From Nematostella vectensis (taxonomy: Eukaryota > Cnidaria > Anthozoa > Actiniaria > Edwardsiidae), in the NCBI RefSeq assembly GCF_932526225.1, contig NC_064047.1:8855994-8919993 (forward strand): DNA of 64,000 bases, in the 5' to 3' direction. Positions 34,001-43,800 of this stretch are shown here, one piece after another; the first letter of the stretch is position 1; every line of letters starts with the position of its first letter. The notes beneath the pieces are model-generated. The model was not told the origin of the DNA and did not search any database. It saw only the letters and a program-made list of their open reading frames with translations. Made by a program: the position numbers and the translations under genes.

Positions 34001-35842
34001 TACTTGTGTCATGTCTTATGTTCTTTTGCATTAGTAGAAAAGGTGTTTTATATGTACCATAGGACGCTTTGTTGGCCACACCCAAATATCACCAACATCA
34101 TAGCCTACTTTACCTTGATTCTGCCACAGCTTCACCAGACACACTTGGGTCCAGAGCATAACCTGATCAAAGAGAATCTTTAAATCACATTGACGGAGAG
34201 TGTAGTAAAACAATTGCAAAATTCTCTTCTTTACATAAATTATGTCTGAAAAACAAGGAAACTGTTCTTGGTTGGATAGTCTATGAACTTATACTGTTCG
34301 TTATGTGCACAGTGTGTGAATGTGGTTATGTGCACAGTTTGCAGGTGTCGTCCTTATGTGCGCACCGTTATGTGCAGTGTGCGCATGTCATTATGTGCGA
34401 TATGTGCACTGTTTAGCCTAGCGCACAGTTCAGCATACTGTTATGTGCAATGTGTGTGACATTATTGTGCAGTGTAAGCATGATGTTATAATGCACAGCA
34501 TTTGCATGTTGTGACAGTTTGTGCACTATGTTCATCCCTTAACAAGAGATGAGAATATACTAGTAACTATACCAAACCATTCCATACAATGAAGAGAGTC
34601 AGGGTACTTCCAAAAATGAGTATGTGTGTTGGGAGGGGAGGTCTGGGTGGTACTTTACTAACCCTTGGCCACCACTTGTGCATTATCGCCCAACTTACTA
34701 ACCATAACTTGTGAAAGTTCTTCTTTGGACTTCAAAGGCAAAATCACTCATGTGGGCTTTCTCAACATAACCTAGAGACAAAATCAGATAAAACATCGTC
34801 AAAATATTCAGACAATATCCAGCAAATGTTCAAAAAGTTATAGATATTGGTTTAACACAAATAAGCTCAATCACATCCTCACCAGCTAGTGCATTCTTTG
34901 CAGCTTGCTGCTGTTTTGTCTTAAAGGGATTGTCTGGACCTACCTATAGGCATCGCACAGAATAATAAATATTTTCATTTTTATCTAGTGGTAAGGTAGA
35001 CAGCAGAGCACAATTCCAAATTAGGTGTTACCTGCTACAATAAATTAAAAGATTGTATGTAACAACAAACAATAAGAAACGACATGGAAGAAATAAGAAT
35101 TACATGCAATTATTGTAAATACCTAGTAAGCCTAAATCTTAGTGTATTTCCAATTCTTGTACCTCAAATAATTTAACAACGATCTGCCAGTAGTTGCAGA
35201 ACTATAGTAAGAGATGGAGAATCTCTCGATTTTAAAAATGTCACTTCTCACCTGTGGGGCAAAGAGTTCTTCATATTTTGGGTTGAATGCGACTTCTTTT
35301 GTGTTGGAATCAATCTTTCGTGATACTTCGATATCGCCCTGAAACAAAAAAAGATCGGATCTGTCTTAGTATCACATCGTTTTCCAATAACGCTGAAAAT
35401 TTATCAACTTAAGCTGAATCCCGAATTCTTCTGATTTTTTAAGAATTTGAATTAGAAAATGGCGCGAACTAGAAGGGTGCCGGATTTAAAAAGAACTAAA
35501 CTAAAATTATTGTCCCTTTGTTATAACCTAAGCAAGAATTATCGACACACTATAAAAACATACGTATTGCATTTTGTACATTCATGCATTTTGTTCATAC
35601 GTCGATTAAACGTCGGACTGTGAAAGAAATTGATAAACTTTACAACCCGTGGCCTCGAACTTCCATACCTTATGAGTCACGACAGGGGCCATGTTTATCT
35701 GAGCTCTCGACTTCAAGCTTTCTATGGAAGCTTGAGGGTTTAAGTGAGCGGTGTGATCCGCTGTGATCTCTTCTTCTTGTACTTCATTGCTGTCAGAATC
35801 GCTATCTTCGCCATAAGCAGCCAAAGCACCTATAGCCGCCAT
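22027..35842 (-). CDS. CDC40: CDC40/PRP17 pre-mRNA splicing factor (20 exons, 576 aa, complete)
   Basis: WD40 spliceosome component needed around the second transesterification step, nuclear. Exons in transcript order: 35669-35842, 35252-35338, 34883-34943, 34703-34771, 34114-34162, 33441-33478, 33167-33309, 32563-32783, 32270-32360, 31371-31416, 31049-31150, 29930-29994, 29740-29790, 29108-29148, 28286-28378, 27974-28050, 27279-27379, 24397-24440, 24207-24275, 22027-22135. All junctions are GT-AG, and phases close to 1731 bases, close to the human length. Residues 1-280 are a disordered, acidic then basic arm with family motifs ([34 protein letters not shown]). Residues 281-576 form the seven-blade WD40 propeller ([37 protein letters not shown]), ending KYWD-stop. 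Introns 17 and 19 are enlarged by repeats. Confidence 0.97.
22180..22341. mobile_element. Short MITE, 'CGTAGCAAGC' ends (CDC40 intron 19)
   Basis: Left end TAGCCCGCGTAGCAAGC is inverted at the right end as GGGCTTGCTACGGTTATA. The interior is GA-rich then CT-rich. The same end motif bounds the insertion at 51747-51962, so this is a dispersed family. Confidence 0.55.
22761..23922. mobile_element. ~1.16-kb non-autonomous DNA transposon with terminal inverted repeats (CDC40 intron 19)
   Basis: The left end AGGCCTTGCTAAACTAGGAG, then ACATGTCGAGCG, is mirrored at the right end (reverse complement AGGCCTGGCTAAACCTGGAG, then ACATGTAGCG). CTAAACTAG and GCGCGCGA words recur as subterminal inverted repeats. 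No transposase frame is present. It directly abuts the MITE-A copy at 23925. Confidence 0.65.
23925..24158 (+). mobile_element. MITE-A copy 2 (CDC40 intron 19)
   Basis: Begins AAGCCGCATTGTCACCAG after a TA. It matches the 49199-49446 element along nearly its whole length but loses the right terminal repeat after GTAAACTGG. Confidence 0.8.
24640..24962 (+). mobile_element. Truncated MITE-E copy (CDC40 intron 17)
   Basis: From CAGTGCTGAATAACGTATGCG to CTTGCGTTTTGCAGCACTG it closely matches the interior of the element at 60993-61777, but it lacks that element's outer inverted repeats and the insertion at 61372-61638. It therefore shows the empty site. Confidence 0.8.
25019..27232. repeat. 39-bp minisatellite, about 57 copies (CDC40 intron 17)
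   Basis: The unit begins CCCGATCTACACCTTATAC, continues TTGTTACACAGGTTCCTTCA, and repeats with few variants (C/T, G/T, A/C). Because 39 is a multiple of three and the unit has no stop in several frames, open frames of hundreds of codons appear on both strands. These are artefacts. One base is missing near 26404, which swaps the frames. A variant block at about 25245-25400 recurs at 26999-27160, exactly 45 units minus one base away. Confidence 0.97.
27770..27840 (+). repeat. Dispersed repeat B, copy 1 (CDC40 intron 16)
   Basis: Contains ATAAGCCGATGGAAATGGATGC, shortened to its core CCGATGGAAATGGATGC, which recurs at 28767 (CCGATGGAAACGGATGC), 57239 and 63269. Only the core part is preserved here. 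Confidence 0.55.
28750..28827 (+). repeat. Dispersed repeat B, copy 2
   Basis: CCGATGGAAACGGATGC followed by CACTTGGTAGTGTTCTAGG and TGACAAAATGGCAGCTG. It directly precedes the MITE-C copy at 28828. Confidence 0.6.
28828..29069. mobile_element. MITE-C copy 2 (CDC40 intron 14)
   Basis: Left end CCTATTTCAATAAATTTTGT, then CAGTGCAAA; right end TTTGCACTGACAACATTTAT, then TGAAATAGG. The two are inverted copies of about 38 bases. The outermost part of the family end (GGTATACACC) survives only on the right. Confidence 0.8.
30302..30897. mobile_element. ~600-bp inverted-repeat element (CDC40 intron 11)
   Basis: Left TGCACCAGTCAATTGACAG pairs with right TTTCAATTGACTGGCGCA. GACCCGGGAAGGTAAC and TTTAACA.C words also recur in inverse order near the right end. 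G/C-rich, no transposase. It is likely a MITE or fold-back element. Confidence 0.6.
34298..34545. repeat. Degenerate 'TTATGTGCACAGTGTG' repeat (CDC40 intron 4)
   Basis: TTATGTGC and CAGTGTG words recur with loose spacing of roughly 20-30 bases, lying between CDC40 exons 4 and 5. Confidence 0.7.
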
Positions 35843-35845
35843 GTT
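35835..35845 (-). promoter_or_regulatory. YY1-like motif overlapping the CDC40 start codon
   Basis: On the coding strand the start codon sits inside AACATGGCGGC, which fits the YY1 core (ATGGCGGC). Positioning of this motif at the initiator ATG is known for many animal housekeeping genes. Here the match is seen directly; function is inferred. Confidence 0.4.
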
Positions 35846-37270
35846 GGATTTATTAGGGACTGGTCACGAGTTAAAAAGTGCACAGGGACCCCGACAAAAA
35901 GTATACGCATTGCGTTCGGCACTATTTTAGCGCAATTTGGGTTTGGCAGCACTATTTTGATCAGGGAGCACTTTTTGGGCGAACAAGTCAACTTCTAGCT
36001 TTTTTAACCCAAGTTACTAGATTTTGTAGTCTTTTATAGACATTTCTAGTTCCTTAACTACAAATAATATTATCTGAACTATGCTAAGACTGTAAGACTG
36101 GTGATTTCGACATTTTAATGGGTAGCCTGTGTTTGGTAACCACAAATATTGGTAGCCTGTGGAGTTCATTACAATATAGAATTGCCATGTTTTCCTGTTT
36201 TACATCTATTGTAATTATTTCTCGTTAGGATATTGTTATAATTAAGGTCTGTTATCAGGTTTGTCATTATTGACATTGGTGATGTTTGTAAATGAACATT
36301 GTTTTTTAGTAGTATCCAAAAAACAATGGTAAACAAACACAAAAGAGAACAAAGTCATTTATGTTCATGGACAACAATATAAGATACTCTAATGCATGTA
36401 TTTAATAAAAGCAATATTCTTTCTTTTATTCAAATTTTAATTAAAACACAACTTATCTCTTAATTGTTTTAAAAATATACGGTAATTTTCTTTTCGCCAA
36501 CGAGCACTATTTTGATTTTGGAGCACTTTTTAAGCACTCTTTGGGTGTTTTTGGGAGCACTTTTCTGGCTTTTTCGGAGCACAAACTGGAAACGCCTACA
36601 TACAGCCACAGCCTGCGTGCTTCTTGTCTCCCGTGCAGCCGTTCTTAGTGTCGGTCACGCAACGGGGATGGGAGCATAACAAGAATAAAAATCGAAGCAA
36701 GCAAAATAAATTTTTCTACAGAAGCACATTTATTCTCAGAAAGGAAAAAAGTGCTACTAAACAGAAAAAAAAAAAACAAGAAAAAATTTCTCTTCTTCTT
36801 CTTTTTCTTCTTCTTCTTCTTCTTTCACAGGTCAAATATCAGTCGATAATGTCCAGCCAAAGTGATATCTGTCCTGTGAAGATATTTCTGCAGTCAAAAC
36901 TCACTTTTTGTCTGCCCAATGACTCCTCAAACAAGGTTTTAAAACGCTATGAAGGCACAGAAAGAATTTTTTTTTTAGAATTATCATAAATATATTTTTT
37001 AGAATTTATCCTAAATAAAAAAAGAATCCTAATAAAATAAACGCTAAAGAAAAAGCAATGACAAAAAACTTCACATCACAGCGCGCGCTCGTGGCGTCAT
37101 TCCCGTGCACGTCAGCGAGCGCGCAGAAGACATTTCAAACTTGAAAACTTTTGCTTTAATTTCTATTTCAGCTCTCAGCAGAACAATAAGAAAACAGTCT
37201 AGGTGTAAATCCATCAGTTGAAATGCAAGTTTTGAGCTTGTTGTTTTTGTTCTAATAAAAAAAATTGTTG
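35846..37270. other. CDC40 5' flank
   Basis: No gene supported. GGAGCACTTTTT-type words recur at about 35950-35980 and 36500-36590. A (TTC)n pyrimidine tract lies at about 36788-36826. The CDC40 promoter should lie in the first few hundred bases. Confidence 0.5.
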
Positions 37271-37271
37271 C

Positions 37272-37914
37272 ATGGATTTTTATCATAGACAAATGTAAGC
37301 TCCTGACTGTCACGAAGAAGAAAAATCCCATCATCTCTACTTATCATATGGGAGGAAAACTAATTGAATCTGTCGTCAGTCACCCATATCTTGGTGTTGA
37401 AATGAGCAAAGACCTGAACTGGAGCAAACACATCCAAAACATCACAGGGAAAGCTAATAGATCATTAGGGTTCATTAAAAGAAATCTTCGCAAATGTCCA
37501 GAAAGTGTCAAGACCCAGGGATACAAGACACTTGTTCGACCTCAGCTTGAATACGCTAGTACTGTCTGGTCCCCTCACCAGGAATACCTCATTGATGCCA
37601 TAGAAGCAGTGCAGAAGAAAGCAGCACGCTTTTGCAAGCAATGCTGGGATCGGGAACCGGGAACAATGACACGTCTAATGGAAGAACTTGGGTGGCCAAA
37701 ACTCAAAGAAAGGAGGAAAAAGGCACGATTGGCCTTATTTTATAGAATAAATAAGGGGCTGAGTGAAATTTCCATGCCACCTTATGCAACTCCCCAGTTG
37801 CAAAACTAACGTTTTCAAAGAAAGCTTTTTTCCACACGCAATAAGAATGTGGAATGGCCTTCCAGTTAGTACTATCACTCAGCCCACTATCAATACTTTC
37901 GTGGCATCTATTTA
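37272..37914 (+). pseudogene. LINE ORF2 C-terminal fragment (dead)
   Basis: From about 37281 the frame reads 'DKCKLLTVTKKKNPII', then 'HPYLGVEMSKDLNWSKHI' and 'YASTVWSPHQEYLIDAIEAV', which is the region after the RT domain in CR1/L2-like elements. A frameshift near 37800 moves the remaining 'SFFPHAIRMWNGLPVS' into another frame, ending about 37914. Everything upstream (RT, endonuclease) is missing. It lies between the divergent CDC40 and myosin genes and differs from the LINE at 14063-16060, so it is a separate lineage. Confidence 0.85.
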
Positions 37915-38110
37915 GTTTATTTATTCAGTCTGTTATAGTTATGTCTATAGTTATTTAATTATTTTTTTTATACCTTTACGATATGGCCATATATGCCTTT
38001 GTGAAGTATATTATTAAACGTAAACGGAAACGTATCTTTCGCGAATGGTAAACATCAGCGCGAGCAGAAGACACTTTTCGCATTTTCAGTGTAGTCACTG
38101 GGATATAAAA

Positions 38111-38569
38111 TAAATAAACCCCTTCTTTGGCTCACTGTGATAATAGGCGGATAATGTCCGCGGATGAGAAATGGTCCTCAAAAATTCACAGTTGCCCTCG
38201 AAGCTGCGCTTCTCGGCCAACTGTTTATTTTTCATATCAAGAAAATTTAGCCAAAAATTGTTGTTTTTGCCAAACGCGGTCACTTCCATAAAAGGAAAAT
38301 TATATATTCCATATTTGGAAAAACTGCATGATTCTTGTCATTTTTGGTTGCCGTACCGCAGGTGCATCGTAAACTTTATTTCTTGTAATCAGAAGATACA
38401 AACAGTGACTGTAATTATCTCTAGACATAACAATGGGGAAGTCTCTAAAAAGAAACTAAGATTCCTCGGTACCAGACCCCAATAACGACAACGTTTTCTT
38501 AATATGATACCATTTCTCATCCTTGGACATTATCCGCCGATATCCCAGCCGCCAGAAGGGGTTTATTTA
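38111..38569. mobile_element. ~460-bp inverted-repeat element (MITE)
   Basis: TAAATAAACCCCTTCT at the left is inverted at the right end (AGAAGGGGTTTATTTA). A second inner pair, GGCGGATAATGTCC and GGACATTATCCGCC, follows with GGATGAGAAATGG and CCATTTCTCATCC. No transposase is present. Confidence 0.75.
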
Positions 38570-38669
38570 CTAAATAACTGGTACAGCTCTAAGGAATATC
38601 AGTTTTTAATGTATTGTATAGTCATAAACATTTAGGTTTGTTCCGGGGTTTGATACATAAGGATACAGA

Positions 38670-38894
38670 ATGGCCACCCCTCCTCAAACCGGAAATGACG
38701 TCATTGTCAAGCTTCCTTCTCTCCCCGAATCGCCAAAGATGCTTAGGGGGAAAGTCCGTGGGAGCGGTACACGAAAGAAAGAATTTGCTATAACAACCGC
38801 AAGACAAGCCAAAGAACGACCAAAACGTCTACCAGACAGCCTATGTGACGGCTACTTTCAGACAAATGTCATTTCACAAATTACAATTTTGTAG
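38670..38894 (+). CDS. Small ORF of unknown status (74 codons)
   Basis: Starts in a favourable context (AGAATGGCC) and encodes a basic, Pro/Lys/Arg-rich peptide (MATPPQTGNDVIVKLPSLPE; KKEFAITTARQAKERPKRLP). No domain was recognised. It could be a small gene, the first coding exon of an unknown gene, or chance. No clear donor or partner exon was identified. Confidence 0.25.
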   Translation: MATPPQTGNDVIVKLPSLPESPKMLRGKVRGSGTRKKEFAITTARQAKERPKRLPDSLCDGYFQTNVISQITIL

Positions 38895-40703
38895 TGATTT
38901 TAACTATGATATTTCATCAGGCATTGATTTACTTGTATTTCTACTTATTGTGAATGAAAATTCCATGATGACTTTATTGGTCTATAGGGAACGAATTTTG
39001 TTCAGAAGAAACATAAGCAAGTTGAAAAATATAAAGTTCAACGCGCCGGAAAGCTTACCGGAAATGTTATTTGAATCACGAGCCATTTAGCTTATTACAA
39101 TAATTTCTTGTCATTCAGTCAACCAGCTCATTACAAATCAAATACATCCAGGTAAATAAAAACACACATACGAAGTATTTCGCAGATGACGTCACTGATA
39201 GAAATCCTATGAGGTCACACACTGACATGAAAAGGCGTGACTACATAGATTAGCGTGACACGTGTCTCTAGAATTAATCTCCACTCAAAAAAACTCCGAA
39301 TTGAATTCCAAATGTTCTAGAATTCAAAGATGTTTATTCGCACATTGTGATGGTCCTTATAAGAAGCTCACAAGGGGTTGAAATTGTCGATATTTTTAGG
39401 CAAAGTTTGGATTTTTCTCATCAATTTGTTCAGGTGCGATGTGCGCATGTCTGATCGGAGTGACCGGCGCCTCCAGTGGGTAAAGCGATCTTCCTTTGCG
39501 TCAGTTTCCGGTAAAGCGAGGCTCCGATTTCTTGGCTAATTTCCTCTTGTTACAAAATCTACTGTGGAAAAGCTCTCCTTTAGCATCCGTAAGGCATCTG
39601 ACCTCTTAAAGTGTCTTCCGCCAATAAGGATTACAGTGAACTGCAGTTCTTCGCATTGAAAGAAGGTATGGAAATACTAGTGTGGAATGTCCCTAAGTTC
39701 TAGTCGTAGCAAATTTTCAAATTCCTGTCTTACTTCCTAGAGAGCCCGTCTAGGCTCATAGTTAAGGTAACAGCAGTGTTTTTATTCTCTGAACCTCTAC
39801 AGGGAAGCTATTAGAACTTTTCAGATTCACTAGAAGCTGTGGTGATTTGGCGATGTGAATATTTTCATTCATTAACTCCGAGGTGAAACTAGCTACTAAA
39901 ACAGTGTAAATTTAGCTTTGCTTGACTCGACTGATAATAATTTGAACGTCTGAGACCACGAAGTAATAATTTCTCAATTATTTGCTTGTCATAGGTATTA
40001 ACAATTATGTGAAGCATCGGCTGTATTAAAATGAAATATCTACAAGTATAAACACCCTTCTCCCGATGTTTTCAATGCCTTGTAATGAGTTTTGAATACA
40101 TTTTGTGATGATTCTTTCACGCGAGATTATTTGAAGGAGAAATTTTCTTTTCCTAATCGTCCGATCAAATTGACAGGCTCCTTATAAATCATTATCAATA
40201 AAATGCCCGAATAGAAGACTGTTAGAATGTTTGAATGACTTTTAAGTCAATTTCGCCTGATCTCCGTGCTTTATTTCGAAAATGAAAATATTGCTAATAA
40301 GGTGCCCTTTATTATTTTCGCATTCTGTCACATTCTAGAAGACAATGGCAATTTGAAGTTCTAAATTTGAGTACTTTTCCATTAAGAAATTTAAGTGTTC
40401 TTCTTTATGCTTTAAAAACTAAATTATTTTGGGATCTGTGAGTGTTGTTTTAGTGCCCTAAGGGTAGAAATGTACGGCTTTCTGTTGTTTTTGTTTTCAA
40501 ATCGGCACTAACTTTAATGTCTTTTGTTCTAGATTTGAATTCAGATGGTTGACTGCTGTTCCAGGCCTACCATGGAGCTAAATCGTATTCGAATACCACA
40601 AGAATTTTAGGAAGTATAAAACATCTACTCTATTTTGGAAATATGGGAAGGTTGCTTGAACTGTTTTCCTCTAAGCTACCGCCAATGTTACTTTTTATTT
40701 TAG

Positions 40704-40859
40704 ATGATTTTTCCTGCCCAAAACAATGAATATTGGAAGTCAACATGTTATACGAATTTTCCCTGGTCAGCTAAGCCCAGCTGTCCAAAGCACCGCTGTC
40801 AGTGTTGGCGAGTTTGTTACATCAGAAGAAGTTATACAAATTGTGCTTGCAAAACTTGA
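40704..40859 (+). promoter_or_regulatory. Overlapping upstream ORF in the myosin IX first coding exon
   Basis: If the exon begins after the TTTTATTTTAG acceptor at 40703, its first bases are an ATG in a different frame from the myosin start at 40726. That frame runs 51 codons, overlapping the main frame, and would reduce initiation at the true start. The acceptor is inferred; the frame is seen directly. Confidence 0.35.
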
Positions 40860-43800
40860 TATAGACGAAGTGTCAGAGAATTTTGAACTGGTTGAGGTGT
40901 GTTATCGTGACAGTGTTTATGAGGAGGAATCAGAAAAAATACTACAAGCGTCAGATTTCCCTGTCCAAGTTGTGAAGTCCTGGAATTGCCTGGGTCCAAA
41001 TGCTAGGAAATCTTACAGGATTTTTATTCGGGAAAAAGCTGTTGACGAGACTGATTCTGGACACAGACCAAAATCTACATTGATCAGACATCATTGGATG
41101 GACTGTCACGAAAATATCAGAACTATGGCTAATGATTTAACACTTGATCTGGACTCAAAATTACCAGACGATGACCTTTGTGGATTACCAAACTTGGATG
41201 AGGAAATGTTGCTGAAGCATTTGCAGGAGCGTTTTGCCCTAGGAAGAATTTATACCTATGTTGGGGAAATCCTTCTGGCTGTTAATCCATTTCGGTTTTT
41301 CCCAATCTACAATCCCAAATTTATCAATGTTTACAATAACAAGAACCTGAGTTCATTGCCGCCTCACATCTTTGCGATTGCTGACGTTGCATTTTATCGT
41401 ATGCTGAAAGAAAAGAAAAGTCAGTGTATAGTTATCAGTGGAGAAAGTGGATCTGGAAAAACTGAAAGTACAAAGCTGATTGTTCATCATTTGACGGCTT
41501 TGAGCCGAAAGACACAGGCGTCTGATGTTGAGAAGACAATACTTGGAGTAGGGCCTGTTCTCGAGGTAAGTCCCATTGTACAGTCAACCCTTTTATTATG
41601 GGCCCCCTTAGGGCTGTTATTACATAAGTGTCCGTAATACCGATAATTCATAATAATGGGATAAATTTTCCATCATTTCTTTGTACCTCTGTTTCATTTG
41701 TTTTTTTTTCCATAATAACGAGGATGCATAATAGCAAGGTATACATTAGGCACGAATTAACCAGTTTTTGTAAAATTGATTTAGGAAAGAATGCATTAGA
41801 AAATGGCTTAAAATGGGACCTTGAATTTTCAAATTTTTGTTTGTTAAGTCAGTGTGGCTTCATGTACTGTAGGTTGAAACTTATCCTATAGCTGAGGTAC
41901 ATGTAGATGGACATTCTAAGGAAACCTACATATGAAGTTTTTTTTTGTTTGTTTTCTACATTTATGGAGAAAAATCCTGGGAGGCAAAAGAACAGGACTC
42001 AAAGTGCCTAACAAGCTAAGCCTCCATAGGTCAGCAGCATAAAAAGAGATTGCTAGAAATATAAACAAGGTTGTGCACCCATTAAACACTAACAAACTTT
42101 AACACCAAATTCTAATAAGCGCTGAAACAATTTTTGGTATCAAGTTCAAAGATAGAGAATCATTGCTTTTTATGAACTATTTGCCACACCCTGTAAAAGC
42201 ACTGTACTGTAACTTTTTTATATTATTGTTATGACTTCTCAGGAAATGTACGTGCTACCAAAATGATATAATATCACTTTAAAAATGACACCATAATAAT
42301 TGTCATAAAATTTCAAAACTATACCATCCTATATGCACCATTAAAATTCTGTATTGTGTGAACCTGTCTTAAATTGTCTGCAAATAACATTAGCTACAAA
42401 AAAGTTAGAGGGCTACCATTCAAAGTTTTACTTTGCATAACACCCAGACTAAGAGGTTACAGCAAGTTGTAGATAATCGTCAAAACTAGCATAACACAAA
42501 CACACCTTTTAACTATACTTTTATAGCAAAGCATAATGCATCCATGTATGTGATTCTATGTTTTTATTTTATATAATTTTGTTTAATCATGGCATATGGT
42601 CACTTGTTTGCATGTATTAACTGTAAGCTTTGGTTTACTACGTGCTGTTATGCACATATGTTTCTAGACTGTACTCTACTGAAACATGCATACACTGGTC
42701 ATTTATCTTCCGGAAGAATTAAGAGGTTTTTTTTAGAGGACACCCCCCATTTGTAATCTGATACTCTGACAGTTGAAAGAAAAATTGAAAGTGCTATATT
42801 ACTTCAGTATTGAATAAGTACAGATTCAGTATTTTATATTGGTTTATTTGCAGTTAATTTTTTATTCCATTAGCTGTAAGTAGACTTTTATTTGGTGATG
42901 ATGATCTTGTTTAGTCTGCTTCGAATTGTGGTTATGGATTGAAACCCATTATGGATAAATTCACTGGTAATTTTTAAACTACGAAAAACAAGAGTACGAA
43001 ACTAAAGTCATGTTTAGAGAAAGTGTTATTAGCGGTTGGTTGGTTAGATGTAACAGAAACCCAAATTGAATTCAAATATGTCCCTTTAATGATAATTTTT
43101 CTTAAACAGTGTAATTTAAAAATGTGTTATCTGGTCACAATTTAAAATGGAAGTTATGTATTTTTGTGGTGATGATTTGTGTTATGTGTATACATATTTA
43201 TACAGTACTACATTTACCAACCATAAAAAACAAAGGCTTCAGTCAGCTGGGTTAAATACCTGTAGGCTAAACTGGACATGGTAGATTAAGAGATGCTGTT
43301 CTTATTCCATTCACAAAAATCTTTTTGCATTTTCACAATGTTTTGTTATATTTTGTGGTCTGTGGTTCTTTTGTTGTCACACAGCTGGGCACAAAATGAG
43401 ATTTTTAGTGTTACTGAGATCTCAGTAGGGAGTACATAATGCATTGATTTGATTATAAACAGTAATGCCCAGTCCGTAATACAATAGAACCCCACTATGG
43501 TGACTCATTGCTAACCGTTTGCTAGAATTCCTTTAAATAGGGGACTTGCGCTATGAAATAATGTGACTTTTTGAATGGCAAACTAGCAGGCACTCAGGCT
43601 TTTAGCAGCAAAAAGACAGCAACAAAAAGCAACTTATTTAGTGCTTATGAATAAAATCAGAAAGTTTTTTTTATGGTAAGGGTTTAATTTCAATTATTTT
43701 TTTTGCTGTTATCTGGCAAGAAAGGGACCATCGTTTCTGGGTTTGTTTTGGCTTGAATTTGCCACCCCAAATGTCATGTGATCTGTTAATACAAGTCCCC

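Noticed and set aside
36624-36989. 121-codon plus-strand ORF
   Set aside because: Mostly poly-Lys/poly-Leu from the A-run and the (TTC)n tract; no domain.
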